Origin: Aurantiacibacter rhizosphaerae
GTDB taxonomy: Bacteria; Pseudomonadota; Alphaproteobacteria; Sphingomonadales; Sphingomonadaceae
Assembly: GCF_009807005.1 (NCBI RefSeq)
Contig: NZ_WUBR01000001.1
Span: 186,001-250,000 of the forward strand
Direction of reading: 5' to 3'
DNA: 64,000 nucleotides
The notes under the pieces: model-generated
What the model saw: the letters and a program-made list of their open reading frames with translations, nothing else
Told to the model about the DNA's origin: nothing
Databases searched by the model: none
Position numbers and translations under genes: made by a program
Shown: one piece after another, positions 44,249 through 54,553 of the stretch
Numbering within the stretch: the stretch's first letter is position 1
Layout of the letters: each line of letters starts with the position of its first letter

Positions 44249-45232
44249 TTACCCCGCCACCGCCTCTGCAACCAACTTCAACGATTCCCGCCGTGCTGCC
44301 GGATCATGCGTTGCGCCTGACACGATAATCTCGTCCGCTTTCGTGCGATCGACGAAGCGCCCGATGGCCTCGCGCACGGTGGCGGGCGAGCCGACGGCCT
44401 TGGCCACGTCCAGGCTTTCCATCATGGCGCGGGCCTGCGGCGGCAGCGTGTCGCGGTAATTGGGAATGGGCGGCGGCAGCTTGCCCGGATCGCCGCTGCG
44501 CAGGCGCACGAAGGCTTGCTCCTGACTGCTGGCGAGGGTCTTCGCCTCCTCGTCCGTCTCGGCGCACATCACGCTCATCGCGGCCATGACATGCGGCTTT
44601 TCCAGCGCGGCGGAGGGGCGGAAATCCTGTCGGTAGATGCGCAGCGCCTCGTCCAGATGCATGGGCGCGAAATGGCTGGCGAAGGCGTAGGGCAGGCCCA
44701 GCTTTGCCGCCAGCTGCGCGCCGAACAGGCTGGAGCCCAGCATCCACATCTCCACATTCGCACCCAGGCCCGGCGTGGCGGTAATCGGCAGGTCCACATC
44801 GCCGGTCAGCAATGCGCGCAGTTCCACCACGTCCTGCGGGAAATATTCCGCCGCGCGCTGCAAATCCTTGCGTAGGGCCTGCGCGATAATCGGTGCCGAA
44901 CCGGGCGCGCGGCCAAGGCCCAGGTCCACGCGGCCCGGAAAGAGTGCATCCAACGCGCCGAACTGTTCGGCGATCACGAAGGGGTTGTGATTGGGCAGCA
45001 TGATGCCGCCCGAACCGATGCGGATGGTGCTGGTGACATGGCCGATATGGCTGATGATCACGGCAGCCGGGCCGCCCGCGATGCCTTCGCTGGCGTGATG
45101 CTCTGCCACCCAGAACCGCTTGTAGCCTGCTGCTTCTGCCGCCTGCGCCAGCTGGCCGGCCTCTGCAATCGCTTCTGAAACATTGCTGCCTTCGCGGATG
45201 GGCACAAGGTCGAGTACGGACAGGTCTATCAT
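44249..45232 (-). CDS. LLM class flavin-dependent oxidoreductase (luciferase-like)
   Basis: 327-residue TIM-barrel monooxygenase of the bacterial luciferase family, MsnO8/YhbW-like branch. Diagnostic parts are LSVLDLVPIREGSN at the N-terminus, FWVAEHHASEGIAGGPAAVIISHIG, IRIGSGGIMLPNHNPFVIAEQFGALDALFPGRVDLGLGRAPG and AKAVGSPATVREAIGRFVDRT. It would use reduced FMN supplied by a separate reductase. The substrate is unknown. The start overlaps the stop of the alpha/beta hydrolase by 4 bp (ATGA), so both are expressed together. Confidence 0.93.
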   Translation of the reverse strand: MIDLSVLDLVPIREGSNVSEAIAEAGQLAQAAEAAGYKRFWVAEHHASEGIAGGPAAVIISHIGHVTSTIRIGSGGIMLPNHNPFVIAEQFGALDALFPGRVDLGLGRAPGSAPIIAQALRKDLQRAAEYFPQDVVELRALLTGDVDLPITATPGLGANVEMWMLGSSLFGAQLAAKLGLPYAFASHFAPMHLDEALRIYRQDFRPSAALEKPHVMAAMSVMCAETDEEAKTLASSQEQAFVRLRSGDPGKLPPPIPNYRDTLPPQARAMMESLDVAKAVGSPATVREAIGRFVDRTKADEIIVSGATHDPAARRESLKLVAEAVAG

Positions 45233-45957
45233 AGAATTTCCATCGTTTGCAGGAGCAGGGCAATATCGCCCTCGCGGCTAAGCCTGTGATCGCCGCCCTT
45301 GATCAGCGTTACCTGCACATCCGTGCTGGTGAGCGCGCGGGCAAGGCGCAGGGATGTTTCGGGCGGCACATCGGTATCATCCTGCCCGTGTATCAGGCGC
45401 ACCGGCGCATCGATGCCAATTGCGCCATCCAGCAGCCTGTTCGCCTCCGCATCCTTCCAGAACAGGGCGTGAGTGGGCGTTGGATCATAGCCGTAATTGT
45501 TTTCACGATAGATGGTGGTGCCCGCGCGCAGGCTTTCCTTTTGCGTATCGGTGAAGCCCCAGTCGGAAAAATCGGGAGCAGAGGCGATGCCGATCAGCGC
45601 GTGCAGCCTTTCACCCAGCGCCATGCCCACCAGCAGCATCAGCCATCCACCCATGGAGGAGCCGATGATCAGCACCTTGTCGCTCGTCACCTTCGCATCA
45701 ATCAGGGACAGCACTTCGTCCCGCCACTGGCTGAGCGAGCCATCGGCAAAATCGCCGTCGCTCTCACCGCAGCCCGAATAATCCAGCAGCAGGCATTCGC
45801 GCCCCTGTTCCACGCATCGGTCGAACACGGCGGTCGCCTTGCCACCTGCCATGTCCGACATGTAGCCGGGCAGGAAGATTACCGCCGGCCCGCTGCCTGC
45901 ATTGTGGCGATAGGCGATCCGCTGGCCGCCCGTTTCGTGAAACTGCGTGGTCATCAT
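45229..45957 (-). CDS. Alpha/beta hydrolase, ABHD10-like
   Basis: 242-residue cytosolic hydrolase. The catalytic triad is visible: the nucleophile serine in IIGSSMGGWLML (GxSxGG), the acid in LIHGQDDTDVPPETS and the histidine in IKGGDHRLSRE. The oxyanion part is VIFLPGYMSDMAGGKA. The sequence resembles ABHD10, a depalmitoylase/thioesterase or carboxyl-esterase; a bacterial substrate is not established. The start is ATG 45957 or 45954 (tandem ATGATG). It is coupled to the LLM oxidoreductase downstream. Confidence 0.88.
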   Translation of the reverse strand: MMTTQFHETGGQRIAYRHNAGSGPAVIFLPGYMSDMAGGKATAVFDRCVEQGRECLLLDYSGCGESDGDFADGSLSQWRDEVLSLIDAKVTSDKVLIIGSSMGGWLMLLVGMALGERLHALIGIASAPDFSDWGFTDTQKESLRAGTTIYRENNYGYDPTPTHALFWKDAEANRLLDGAIGIDAPVRLIHGQDDTDVPPETSLRLARALTSTDVQVTLIKGGDHRLSREGDIALLLQTMEIL

Positions 45958-46039
45958 CTAAGAATGGGCGCGAAAAGCGTCGCTACAAGGTGCATTGCAG
46001 ACTTGGCGCACGGCCCCATCCGCACTAGGTGGCATTGCC

Positions 46040-48055
46040 ATGACCGAATTAGTCCAGATCAGCCTTCCCGATGGTTCCAAGCGCGCGATGGAGCCGGGCA
46101 GCACACCCGGCGATGTTGCCGCCGCCATCGGCCCCGGCCTTGCCAAGGCCGCCCTCGCCGCGCGCGTGAACGGAGAGGTGCGCGACCTCAACCGCCCGTT
46201 CGATTGCGACAGCGAGCTGGAACTCATCACCGCGCGTGACGAGGATGATGCGCTGGAACTGGCGCGCCACGATTATGCGCACGTGCTGGCAGAGGCGGTG
46301 CAGTCGCTGTGGCCGGGCACGCAGATCACCTTCGGCCCGGCAACGGACGATGGCTTTTATTATGATGTGAAAGCGCCCGACAATCGCCCCCCCTTCTCCA
46401 TGGACGACCTGCCCCAGATCGAGGAGCGGATGCGCGAGATCATCAAGGCGGACAAGCCCTTGGTGCGCGAGGCGTGGAGCCGCGAGCAGCTGATCGAAAA
46501 ATGGGAAGCCGAGGGCGAGAGCTTCAAGGCCGAATGGGCGAAGGAACTGCCAGAGGACGAGGAACTGACCGTCTACTGGTCGGGCGAACCCAATTCCGAC
46601 GGCGCGTGGCTGGATATGTGCCGCGGCCCGCATCTGCCCAGCACCGGCAGGCTGGACCCGCAGGCTTTCAAGCTGATGCGCGTTGCAGGCGCATACTGGC
46701 GCGGTGACCAGAACAACGCGCAGCTGACGCGCATTTACGGCACTGGCTGGCTGAACAAGAAGCAGCTGAACGCTCACCTCACCCGGCTGGAGGAAGCCGC
46801 CAAGCGCGATCATCGCAAGCTGGGCCGCGAGATGGACCTGTTCCACCTGCAGGAAGAGGCGCACGGCAGCGTGTTCTGGCATCCCAATGGCTACAAGATC
46901 TGGCGCGAGCTGGAAGCCTACATGCGCCGCAAGATGGATGGCGCGGAATATCGCGAGATCAAGACGCCGCAGGTGATGGACGCGCGCCAGTGGGAGCAGA
47001 GCGGCCACTGGGGCAAGTACCGCGAAAACATGTTCGTGATCCCTGACGAGACTCCGAACACCGAGGACGAGGGCGAGCTGGTGTCCAAGGATGCCGACTG
47101 GATGGCGCTGAAGCCGATGAACTGCCCGGCGCATGTGCTGGTGTTCAAACAGGGCATCACGTCCTACCGCGACCTGCCGATCCGCCTTGGCGAGATGGGC
47201 TGCTGCCACCGCAACGAACCCCACGGCGCGCTGCACGGACTGATGCGCGTGCGCCAGTTCACCCAGGACGACGCGCACATCTTCTGCACCGAGAAACAGG
47301 TGGTGGAGGAAGTGCGGTCCTTCATCGAACTGGCCGACAGCGTCTACAAGGATTTCGGCTTCACCTATGCCATCAAGCTGGCGCTGCGCCCCGAACAGCG
47401 ATTCGGCAGCGATTCCGACTGGGACAAGGCCGAGCAGGAAATGCGCGACGCCGTGGCCGAGGCCGGGATGATGAACGAGGAATACGGCTGGGAAGAACTG
47501 CCCGGCGAAGGCGCATTCTACGCGCCCAAGCTGGAATGGCACCTGACCGATGCCATCGGCCGCACCTGGCAGGTGGGCACGATCCAGGGTGATCGCGTGC
47601 TGCCCGAACGCCTCGATGCGACATATATCGGCGAGGATGGCGACAAGCACCGCCCCGTGATGCTGCACCGCGCGATTTTCGGCTCGTACGAACGCTTTAT
47701 CGGCATCCTGATCGAGCATTTCGCCGGGCGCCTGCCTGTGTGGCTGGCCCCGGTGCAGGCGGTGGTGGCCACCATCACCTCCGATGCGGATGGGTATGGC
47801 GAGGACGTGATCGCCAAGCTGAAAGCAGCGGGCATTCGCGTGGAAGGCGATCTTCGCAACGAGAAGATCAACTACAAGGTGCGCGAACATTCGCTGGCCA
47901 AGGTTCCGCATATGCTGGTGGTGGGCAAGCGGGAGGCCGAGGAAGGCACCGTTGCCATGCGCACGCTGGGTGAGAAGGAGCAGAAGTTCCTCTCTCTGGA
48001 TGAAGCTATCGCGTTCCTGAAATCCGAGGCGACGCCGCCGGATTTGCGCGACTAG
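46040..48055 (+). CDS. thrS: Threonine--tRNA ligase
   Basis: 671-residue class II aminoacyl-tRNA synthetase. It has an N-terminal TGS domain (about 1-65), the editing/SAD domain (about 75-225, with [12 protein letters not shown] and [12 protein letters not shown]), the catalytic core with zinc-site MNCPAH, motif 2 around [18 protein letters not shown] and motif 3 [17 protein letters not shown] (variant), and the anticodon-binding domain (about 565-665). ATG 46040 is preferred; an in-frame ATG at 45995 would add 15 unlikely residues. All regions are intact, including the editing domain. Confidence 0.97.
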   Translation: MTELVQISLPDGSKRAMEPGSTPGDVAAAIGPGLAKAALAARVNGEVRDLNRPFDCDSELELITARDEDDALELARHDYAHVLAEAVQSLWPGTQITFGPATDDGFYYDVKAPDNRPPFSMDDLPQIEERMREIIKADKPLVREAWSREQLIEKWEAEGESFKAEWAKELPEDEELTVYWSGEPNSDGAWLDMCRGPHLPSTGRLDPQAFKLMRVAGAYWRGDQNNAQLTRIYGTGWLNKKQLNAHLTRLEEAAKRDHRKLGREMDLFHLQEEAHGSVFWHPNGYKIWRELEAYMRRKMDGAEYREIKTPQVMDARQWEQSGHWGKYRENMFVIPDETPNTEDEGELVSKDADWMALKPMNCPAHVLVFKQGITSYRDLPIRLGEMGCCHRNEPHGALHGLMRVRQFTQDDAHIFCTEKQVVEEVRSFIELADSVYKDFGFTYAIKLALRPEQRFGSDSDWDKAEQEMRDAVAEAGMMNEEYGWEELPGEGAFYAPKLEWHLTDAIGRTWQVGTIQGDRVLPERLDATYIGEDGDKHRPVMLHRAIFGSYERFIGILIEHFAGRLPVWLAPVQAVVATITSDADGYGEDVIAKLKAAGIRVEGDLRNEKINYKVREHSLAKVPHMLVVGKREAEEGTVAMRTLGEKEQKFLSLDEAIAFLKSEATPPDLRD

Positions 48056-48074
48056 GCGCGGGCGCGGCTGGCTC

Positions 48075-48818
48075 TTGGAATTTCTCGCCGGATTCAGCGC
48101 GCTCCAGATTACGGTCGCCGCCATCGCCACGCTGGGAGCGGCCTTCATTCGCGGGCTGACCGGCTTTGGCTTTGGCATATTGCTGGTGCCGGTTCTGGCG
48201 CTGGCAATTACGCCGGTGGAGGCGGTGCTGGCGCTGAACATCATGGCCGGGCTGCTGGCCCTGAGCGAGATCCGTTATGTGCTGCGGGAGGCGGAACGAT
48301 CCGCGCTGACGATTGGCGCGCTGGTGTTGCTGGCCACTTTGCCGGGGTTCATGCTGCTGGATGCAACGCCGCCCGCCATCGCCCGCCTGCTGATCGCGCT
48401 GGTTGCATTGTCCGCCTTCGTCGCCGTGCTGCTGCCGCGCCGCGGTGCGCATCTGCCGGGGCGGCTGACGACCGGGCTGACGGGTATCTCCGCCGGATTG
48501 CTGACGGGCTTTGCCGCCATGCCGGGGCCGCCCGTGGTCCCCTATTACGTGGGCCGCGATATCCCGCGCACCACGGCCAAGGCGAGCATGATCGGCATTT
48601 TCGGCGTGGCGGCGATGGCCGGTATCGGTTCAGGCGCGGTGGTGGGCGTGCTGCAATGGCGGATCGTAATCCTTGGCCTTGCGCTGTTTCCGCTGGTGAT
48701 GCTGGGCAACTGGCTGGGTTCGCTGGCCTTTGGCAGGGTGGGTGACAAGGCGTGGCGCATATTCGTGGGCGTGGTGCTTGCGGCAGCGGCCGGTGCCGCG
48801 CTTTTCAAATTGTTGTAG
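48075..48818 (+). CDS. TSUP (TauE/SafE) family permease 1
   Basis: 247-residue inner-membrane protein with about eight hydrophobic segments in two homologous halves. FIRGLTGFGFGILLVPVLAL in the first half and GISAGLLTGFAAMPGPPVVPYY in the second are typical of the TauE/SafE sulfite and organic-anion exporter family. The start is TTG 48075, 19 bp after thrS, with no convincing ribosome site. Substrate unknown; it differs from the second TSUP gene at 50068. Confidence 0.87.
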   Translation: MEFLAGFSALQITVAAIATLGAAFIRGLTGFGFGILLVPVLALAITPVEAVLALNIMAGLLALSEIRYVLREAERSALTIGALVLLATLPGFMLLDATPPAIARLLIALVALSAFVAVLLPRRGAHLPGRLTTGLTGISAGLLTGFAAMPGPPVVPYYVGRDIPRTTAKASMIGIFGVAAMAGIGSGAVVGVLQWRIVILGLALFPLVMLGNWLGSLAFGRVGDKAWRIFVGVVLAAAAGAALFKLL

Positions 48819-48869
48819 CCCGGTTCGATCAGGCTGGCTGGCACCCTGGCTGGCACGTTGGCGTGGAGC

Positions 48870-49898
48870 CTACTGGTTTTCGGCCCCCGGCAATTTCCCC
48901 ACCTTTCGCGCACCATCCATTGTGGTGACGAGAATATCGTCACCGTCTACCACGATCACCACATCCTTCAGGCCGATGGCGGAAACCCTTGGCCCATCGC
49001 TGTCGACATACACGTTCTCGCAATCCACAAGATCGGCATCGCCGCGCACGAGATTTCCGGCATGATCGGCTTCCTGCTCATCATACAGCGCCTTCCAGTT
49101 GCCGATGTCAGACCAGCCCATGTCGGCGGTGACCGTGGCGGCCTTCTGAGTTTTTTCCATCACGGCGTAATCGATCGAATCGCCTTCGATCTTCAGAAAG
49201 GGTTCGGCAGCCGGGTAGAAAAGATTTCCATCTTCGCGCCCTTCGGAAACGGCCTGTTCCACCAGGCTGACGATGTCTGGCCGGAACCGACGCAATTCAT
49301 CCATGTAGGCGCCGGCTTTGAAAACGAAGATCCCGCCATTCCAGCTGAAATCGCCTTCAGCCAGAAAGGCCTTCGCCCGTTCAAGATCCGGCTTCTCGAC
49401 AAAGCGTTTCACCTTATGGCCATGCGCAATTTCATTACCGTGCTGGATATAGCCAAAGCCTGTTTCCGGCGCAGTGGGGCGGATCCCTATGGCCACGAGT
49501 TGACCCTCGCCGGCGATCTTCGCTGCCGAGACGATTGCCGCGCGAAAAGCTTCTGTATCCTGGATATGATGGTCGCTTGAGCAGATAAGCATCATCGCAT
49601 CTTCAGGCTGGCGCGCAGCCGCCAGGGCGATCGCAGGGGCGGTGTTCCTGGCACCAGGTTCCACGATAACTGATCCGCCATCGGACAATTGCGCGCGGAT
49701 GTGCTCGATATGCGCCTCCCCCGCCACAACTAGCGGCGGCGCAAACATGGCTTTGTCAGCACAACGGGCCAGCGTGGCCTTGAACAGGGTGCTGTCACCC
49801 AGAAGAGGCAGGAACGGCTTGGGCTTTGCCTTGCGGCTGCGTGGCCACAGGCGGGTGCCATTCCCCCCGCACATTACCATCGGAACAATCTTTGTCAT
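48870..49898 (-). CDS. manC: Mannose-1-phosphate guanylyltransferase
   Basis: 342-residue nucleotidyltransferase that makes GDP-mannose from mannose 1-phosphate and GTP for surface polysaccharides. The signature MCGGNGTRLWPRSRKAKPKPF (residues 9-29) is split here as MCGGNGTRLWP and KPKPF; EPGARNTAPAIALAA and FVEKPD are also conserved. It has only the transferase domain plus a short beta-helix; the C-terminal isomerase domain of AlgA-type bifunctional enzymes is absent. ATG 49898 follows GGAGAG on the minus strand. Monocistronic. Confidence 0.93.
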   Translation of the reverse strand: MTKIVPMVMCGGNGTRLWPRSRKAKPKPFLPLLGDSTLFKATLARCADKAMFAPPLVVAGEAHIEHIRAQLSDGGSVIVEPGARNTAPAIALAAARQPEDAMMLICSSDHHIQDTEAFRAAIVSAAKIAGEGQLVAIGIRPTAPETGFGYIQHGNEIAHGHKVKRFVEKPDLERAKAFLAEGDFSWNGGIFVFKAGAYMDELRRFRPDIVSLVEQAVSEGREDGNLFYPAAEPFLKIEGDSIDYAVMEKTQKAATVTADMGWSDIGNWKALYDEQEADHAGNLVRGDADLVDCENVYVDSDGPRVSAIGLKDVVIVVDGDDILVTTMDGARKVGKLPGAENQ

Positions 49899-50067
49899 GG
49901 CTGCTCTCCATCCATGTGACGTCCGGCCACTAGGCAGACCGATCCTGCCTGAAAACCAATTTCGTCGATATTGGCTGCCAAAGCGCACTCGCCCGGCATA
50001 ATCGTGTTTCCATTAACTTGTATGAATCCATTCGCCGCGCCGGGTGCATTTCAGATGGATTCCAGAA

Positions 50068-50862
50068 CTAGGAACTCAGCATCTTGATGGCGGATACAGC
50101 CAGCATTGCGGCCAGGGCATAGCGCACGAGATTTTCGTTTATGAAACCACCAACCAGGGAGCCGACGACAATTCCCGGGATGGAACCGATCAACAGGCTT
50201 GCCAGAAGCCAACCATCCACATTGCCCAGAAAACTGTGCCCGGTGGCGGCGACAATCGTAAGCGGCACGGCATGCATGATATCGGTGCCGACGATCGACT
50301 TGGTGCTCAATCGTAGCGGATAAAGCATCGCCAGCAACACCGCCACCAGCGCCCCTGCACCGACGGAGGTGAGCGTCACCAGCCCGCCGATCACCGCGCC
50401 GCCCGCCACTGTCAGAACAAGCTGTTGCGATCGCATTCCCGGACCAATCCGATCTTTCAGCCTGCGCAGACCGGGCTGAATATGCGGTTTCAGCAGCATG
50501 AGGACGGACGTCAGCAGCAATGCCGCGCCCAAAAGATGCAGCAGGAAGGCGCTTTCCAGCCTTCCGTCCTGCATCAGCCACAGCCACAGCAAGGTGAGAA
50601 CGGCAACCGGGATACTGCCTGCGGCCAGCCTGCGGACCAGGTGCCAGTCCACGGATCCGAGGCGATGATGAACGCCGCCGCCTATCGATTTCGTGATGGC
50701 GGCAAACCAGAGATCCGTGCCCACCGCAACGGCGGGATTGATGCCAAACAGCAGGATCAGGATGGGGGACATCAGCGACCCGCCGCCCACGCCGGTAAGG
50801 CCGACCAGAAAACTGACCAGGAGCCCCGCCAGGGAGTAGCCCAGGTCTATACCGCCCAGCAT
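50068..50862 (-). CDS. TSUP (TauE/SafE) family permease 2, sulfur-linked
   Basis: 264-residue permease with about eight hydrophobic segments. The paired motifs are SFLVGLTGVGGGSLMSPILILLFG and GAVIGGLVTLTSVGAGALVAVLLAML. It lies 4 bp after cysQ at the end of the cysD-cysNC-cysQ row, so it most likely moves sulfate, sulfite or a related sulfur anion in assimilation (inference from context). The 169-bp gap 49899-50067 downstream of it shows no gene. Confidence 0.88.
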   Translation of the reverse strand: MLGGIDLGYSLAGLLVSFLVGLTGVGGGSLMSPILILLFGINPAVAVGTDLWFAAITKSIGGGVHHRLGSVDWHLVRRLAAGSIPVAVLTLLWLWLMQDGRLESAFLLHLLGAALLLTSVLMLLKPHIQPGLRRLKDRIGPGMRSQQLVLTVAGGAVIGGLVTLTSVGAGALVAVLLAMLYPLRLSTKSIVGTDIMHAVPLTIVAATGHSFLGNVDGWLLASLLIGSIPGIVVGSLVGGFINENLVRYALAAMLAVSAIKMLSS

Positions 50863-50866
50863 TGGG

Positions 50867-51604
50867 TCAGCCCGTGGCCAGATCCTTCACTTCGGCCAGC
50901 ACCTTTTCCGCCCATTCGGGGCGGCAGATCAGCAGATCGGGCATATAGGTATCGCGCTGGTTGTAGATGAGCGGCGAGCCATCGATACGCGAGCAGTGCA
51001 GGCCGTGTGCGGCCGCGACTGCGGCGGGCGCGCAGCTATCCCATTCGAACTGGCCGCCCGAATGCAGATAGATTTCCGCTTCGCCCCGCACCACGGCCAT
51101 GGCCTTGGCCCCCGCACTGCCCATGCCCACCAGCTCTCCGCCGATGCGTTCTGCGACGGCCACGGCTTCGGCAGCGGGCCGCGTGCGGCTGACGACGAGG
51201 CGGGGTTTTTCTGCCGCAGCGCCCAGCGGGCCGGGCTGATCCGTGCGCAACACCTTGCCAAGGCCCGGCAGCGCGACAGCGCCGATTTCGGGCTTGCCGT
51301 CGATTGCCAGCGCGACATGCACGGCCCAGTCGCTGCGCTCCTCGCCATATTCGCGCGTGCCATCCACGGGATCGACGATCCACACACGCTCCTTCGACAG
51401 GCGTTCTTCGGTGTCCTTGCTTTCCTCGCTCAGCAACCCGTCATCGGGGCGCTGCGCGCGGATGGCGTGGACCAGGAACTGGTTCGCAGTCTCGTCCCCC
51501 GCCTTGCCCAGTGCTTTCCCCTCGAACATGCCGGAGGCGCGCACTTCAAGCAGGATACGACCGGCACATTCGGCCAGATGGGCGGCAAGTTCGGCGTCTG
51601 TCAT
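50867..51604 (-). CDS. cysQ: 3'(2'),5'-bisphosphate nucleotidase
   Basis: Removes 3'-phosphate from PAP, the by-product of PAPS reduction, and may control PAPS level. About 245 residues of the inositol-phosphatase fold, with LLSEESKDT, the metal motif VDPVDGTREYGE and EWDSCAPAAV (WDxxA/P). Three starts are possible: GTG 51631 overlapping the cysNC stop (GTGA), ATG 51616 and ATG 51604; the last fits the usual N-terminus TDAELAAHLAE. It is transcribed with cysNC and the TSUP permease. Confidence 0.92.
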   Translation of the reverse strand: MTDAELAAHLAECAGRILLEVRASGMFEGKALGKAGDETANQFLVHAIRAQRPDDGLLSEESKDTEERLSKERVWIVDPVDGTREYGEERSDWAVHVALAIDGKPEIGAVALPGLGKVLRTDQPGPLGAAAEKPRLVVSRTRPAAEAVAVAERIGGELVGMGSAGAKAMAVVRGEAEIYLHSGGQFEWDSCAPAAVAAAHGLHCSRIDGSPLIYNQRDTYMPDLLICRPEWAEKVLAEVKDLATG

Positions 51605-51627
51605 TGCAGATGTCATGGGTGCAATAC

Positions 51628-53550
51628 TCACTTAAGGGGCAGGATTTGCTGAATGATGTAATCGGCGGCCTCTTCCGGCGTCATCTCCACCGTGTTGACG
51701 GTGATTTCCGGGTTTTCGGGCGCCTCATAAGGACTGTCGATGCCGGTGAAGTTCTTCAGCTGTCCGCTGCGCGCCTTTTTATAGAGGCCCTTCACATCGC
51801 GTTCTTCCGCCACTTCCAGCGGCGTATCCACGAACACCTCGATGAATTCGTGATCCTCCAGCATGGATCGCACCATCTGCCGCTCGGCACGGAAGGGGCT
51901 GATGAAGGCGGTGAGGACGATCAGGCCGGCATCGGTCATCAACCGGGCCACCTCGCCCACGCGGCGGATATTCTCGATCCGGTCCGCCTCGGTAAAGCCA
52001 AGGTCCTTGTTCAGGCCGTGGCGCACATTGTCGCCATCCAGCAGGAAGGTGTGGCGGTTCATCAAGGCCAGCTTTTTCTCCACCTCGTTGGCGATGGTGG
52101 ATTTGCCAGAGCCGGAGAGGCCGGTGAACCAAAGCACGCGCGGCGTCTGGTTCTTCATGCCCGCGTGATGTTCGCGGGTGATGTCCGTCGCCTGCCAATG
52201 CACGTTCTGGCTGCGGCGCAGGCTGAAGTTCAGCATGCCTGCGGCGACGGTAGCATTGGTGATCTTGTCCACCAGGATGAAGCCGCCCATGGTGCGGTTA
52301 TCGGCATAGGGTTCGAACACCAGCGGCTTGTCCGAATAGACTTCCGCCACGCCGATATCATTCAGCGACAGGGTCTTTGCCGCCAGCTCGTCCATGGTGT
52401 TCACATCGACGCGGTACTTGGGCTGCTGCACCGTGGCAGACACGGTCTGCGTGCCCAGCTTCAGCCAGTAGCCACGGCCGACATGCATGTCCTCGTCATT
52501 CAGCCAGACCAGCGTGGCCTCGAACTGGTCGGCGGTTTCTGGCGGATTGTCGGCCACGCACAGCACATCGCCGCGCGAGCAATCGATCTCGTCTTCCAGC
52601 GTGATAGTGACGGACTGTCCCGCCTGCGCCTCGTCCAGTTCGCCATCGAAGGTGACGATGCTCTTCACCGTGCTCGTCTTGCCAGATGGCAGCGCGCGCA
52701 CTGTATCGCCGGGCTTTACCTGCCCGCTGGCGATCAGGCCGGAGAAGCCACGGAAATCCAGGTTCGGGCGGTTCACCCACTGCACCGGCATGCGGAACGG
52801 CTTGTCCGCCGCCACGTCAGACAGCACTTCCACGCCTTCCAGGTGATCGACAAGGCTTGGCCCGTCATACCACGGGGTATTCTCGCTGGAGGCGGCGGTG
52901 ATGTTGTCGCCCTTGAACCCGCTGATGGGCATGGCGGTGAAGCTCTCGATGCCGATTTCCTCGGCAAAGGCGGAATATTCGGCCACGATCTTGTCAAACG
53001 TGGCCTGATCGTAATCCACCAGGTCCATCTTGTTCACGGCCAGCACGATATTCTTGATGCCGATGAGGTGGCACAGATACGAATGGCGGCGCGTCTGCAC
53101 CAGCACGCCCTTGCGCGCATCCACCAGGATCACGGCGAGATCGGCGGTGGAGGCGCCTGTCACCATGTTGCGGGTGTATTGTTCGTGGCCGGGGCAATCG
53201 GCGACGATGAACTTGCGCTTTTCAGTGTTGAAGAAGCGATAGGCCACATCGATGGTGATGCCCTGTTCGCGTTCTGCGGCCAAGCCATCCACCAGCAGGG
53301 CGAAGTCGATTTCCTGCCCCTGAGTGCCCACCTTCTTGCTGTCGCTGCTCAGCGCTTCCAACTGATCTTCGAAGATCATCTTGGAATCGTACAGCAAGCG
53401 CCCGATCAGCGTGCTCTTGCCATCGTCCACGCTGCCGCAGGTGATGAAGCGCAGCATGGTCTTGTGCTGGTGGGTTTCCAGATAGCTATCGATATCCTCT
53501 GCGATCAGGGCATCGGTCCGGTAGACGGAATCGGTCGTTTGTTCGGTCAT
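51628..53550 (-). CDS. cysNC: Bifunctional sulfate adenylyltransferase subunit 1 / adenylylsulfate kinase
   Basis: 640-residue fusion. The N-terminal GTPase CysN (about 1-440) has [32 protein letters not shown] and NKMDLVD. The C-terminal APS kinase CysC (about 460-640) has the P-loop [15 protein letters not shown] and [15 protein letters not shown]. With CysD it makes APS and then PAPS from sulfate, the activation step of assimilatory sulfate reduction. Its ATG overlaps the cysD stop by one base (TGATG). All motifs are intact and length is normal for the NodQ/CysNC type. Confidence 0.97.
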   Translation of the reverse strand: MTEQTTDSVYRTDALIAEDIDSYLETHQHKTMLRFITCGSVDDGKSTLIGRLLYDSKMIFEDQLEALSSDSKKVGTQGQEIDFALLVDGLAAEREQGITIDVAYRFFNTEKRKFIVADCPGHEQYTRNMVTGASTADLAVILVDARKGVLVQTRRHSYLCHLIGIKNIVLAVNKMDLVDYDQATFDKIVAEYSAFAEEIGIESFTAMPISGFKGDNITAASSENTPWYDGPSLVDHLEGVEVLSDVAADKPFRMPVQWVNRPNLDFRGFSGLIASGQVKPGDTVRALPSGKTSTVKSIVTFDGELDEAQAGQSVTITLEDEIDCSRGDVLCVADNPPETADQFEATLVWLNDEDMHVGRGYWLKLGTQTVSATVQQPKYRVDVNTMDELAAKTLSLNDIGVAEVYSDKPLVFEPYADNRTMGGFILVDKITNATVAAGMLNFSLRRSQNVHWQATDITREHHAGMKNQTPRVLWFTGLSGSGKSTIANEVEKKLALMNRHTFLLDGDNVRHGLNKDLGFTEADRIENIRRVGEVARLMTDAGLIVLTAFISPFRAERQMVRSMLEDHEFIEVFVDTPLEVAEERDVKGLYKKARSGQLKNFTGIDSPYEAPENPEITVNTVEMTPEEAADYIIQQILPLK

Positions 53551-54464
53551 CAGAAATACCCCTCCTGCTTCTTCTTCTCCATGCCAGCGCCGCCGGCATC
53601 CTTGTCGATCACGCGGCCCTGGCGTTCGCTGGTGGTGGTGAGCAGGGTTTCCTGGATCACTTCGGAAAGGGTGGACGCCTCGCTTTCAACAGCGCCCGTC
53701 AGCGGGAAGCAGCCCAGCGTGCGGAAGCGAACGGAGCGGGTGGTGATTTCGGGCTTCTCGCCCATCACCTCTTCCAGCCGCTCGATATCGTCGGCCATGA
53801 ACAATCCGCCTTCGTAGATGAAGGTGGGACGCGGCGCGGAGAAATAGAGGGGGACGATCTCGATATTCTCAAGCTGGATATATTGCCACACGTCCAGCTC
53901 GGTCCAGTTGGAGATGGGGAAGACGCGGATGCTCTCCCCCTTCTTCTTTTTCGCGTTGTAGAGGTTCCACAGTTCCGGGCGCTGGTTCTTCGGGTCCCAC
54001 CCGTGGCTGGCCGTGCGGAAGGAGAACACGCGCTCCTTCGCGCGGCTCTTTTCCTCGTCACGCCGCGCGCCGCCGAATGCTGCATCGAAGCCGTAATGGT
54101 TTAGCGCCTGCTTCAGCCCTTCGGTCTTCCACATATCGGTGTGCAGCGGGCCGTGATCGAAGGGGTTGATGCCGCGCTCTTTCGCCTCAGGGTTCTGGTA
54201 GACCAGCAGTTCCATGCCCGCATCCTGCGCGGCCTTTTCGCGCAGCTCGTACATCGCCTTGAACTTCCAGGTGGTGTCGACATGCAGCAGCGGGAATGGC
54301 GGGGGCGAGGGGTAGAATGCCTTCTTGGCAAGGTGCAGCATCACCGCGCTGTCCTTCCCCACGGAATACAGCATCACGGGCTTTTCAGCCTCTGCCGCCA
54401 CTTCGCGGATGATATGGATCGCCTCTGCTTCAAGGCGCTGGAGATGGGTGAGCGTCGCGGTCAT
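53550..54464 (-). CDS. cysD: Sulfate adenylyltransferase subunit 2
   Basis: 304-residue ATP-sulfurylase catalytic subunit of the PAPS-reductase-like fold. The PP-loop is [20 protein letters not shown] (residues about 31-50), with [24 protein letters not shown] and [14 protein letters not shown] following. First gene of the minus-strand sulfate operon. The 89 bp to the divergent LuxR-type gene carry a palindromic operator. No strong ribosome site is seen before ATG 54464. Confidence 0.97.
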   Translation of the reverse strand: MTATLTHLQRLEAEAIHIIREVAAEAEKPVMLYSVGKDSAVMLHLAKKAFYPSPPPFPLLHVDTTWKFKAMYELREKAAQDAGMELLVYQNPEAKERGINPFDHGPLHTDMWKTEGLKQALNHYGFDAAFGGARRDEEKSRAKERVFSFRTASHGWDPKNQRPELWNLYNAKKKKGESIRVFPISNWTELDVWQYIQLENIEIVPLYFSAPRPTFIYEGGLFMADDIERLEEVMGEKPEITTRSVRFRTLGCFPLTGAVESEASTLSEVIQETLLTTTSERQGRVIDKDAGGAGMEKKKQEGYF

Positions 54465-54517
54465 TTGGCAAACTTTCGTATTTCTTCGACTCGCCTCATA
54501 GGCAGATCTACGGGGCT

Positions 54518-54543
54518 TTGACTTCCCATATGGGAGGTATAAA
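54518..54543 (+). promoter_or_regulatory. Promoter with palindromic operator in the spacer
   Basis: TTGACT (54518-54523) and TATAAA (54538-54543) resemble sigma-70 hexamers but are only 14 bp apart. The near-perfect palindrome ACTTCCCATATGGGAGGT at 54521-54538 (12-bp perfect core TCCCATATGGGA) fills that space. It lies 57 bp from cysD and 16 bp from the likely start of the LuxR-type regulator, so it could control either or both. Confidence 0.6.
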
Positions 54544-54553
54544 CAAAGTAGTC

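Noticed and set aside
46049-48244. 731-codon minus-strand frame opposite thrS
   Set aside because: Antisense shadow of an unmistakable ThrRS; no family motif in its translation.
51304-53817. 837-codon plus-strand frame opposite cysNC/cysQ
   Set aside because: Antisense shadow; the minus-strand products carry all CysNC and CysQ motifs.
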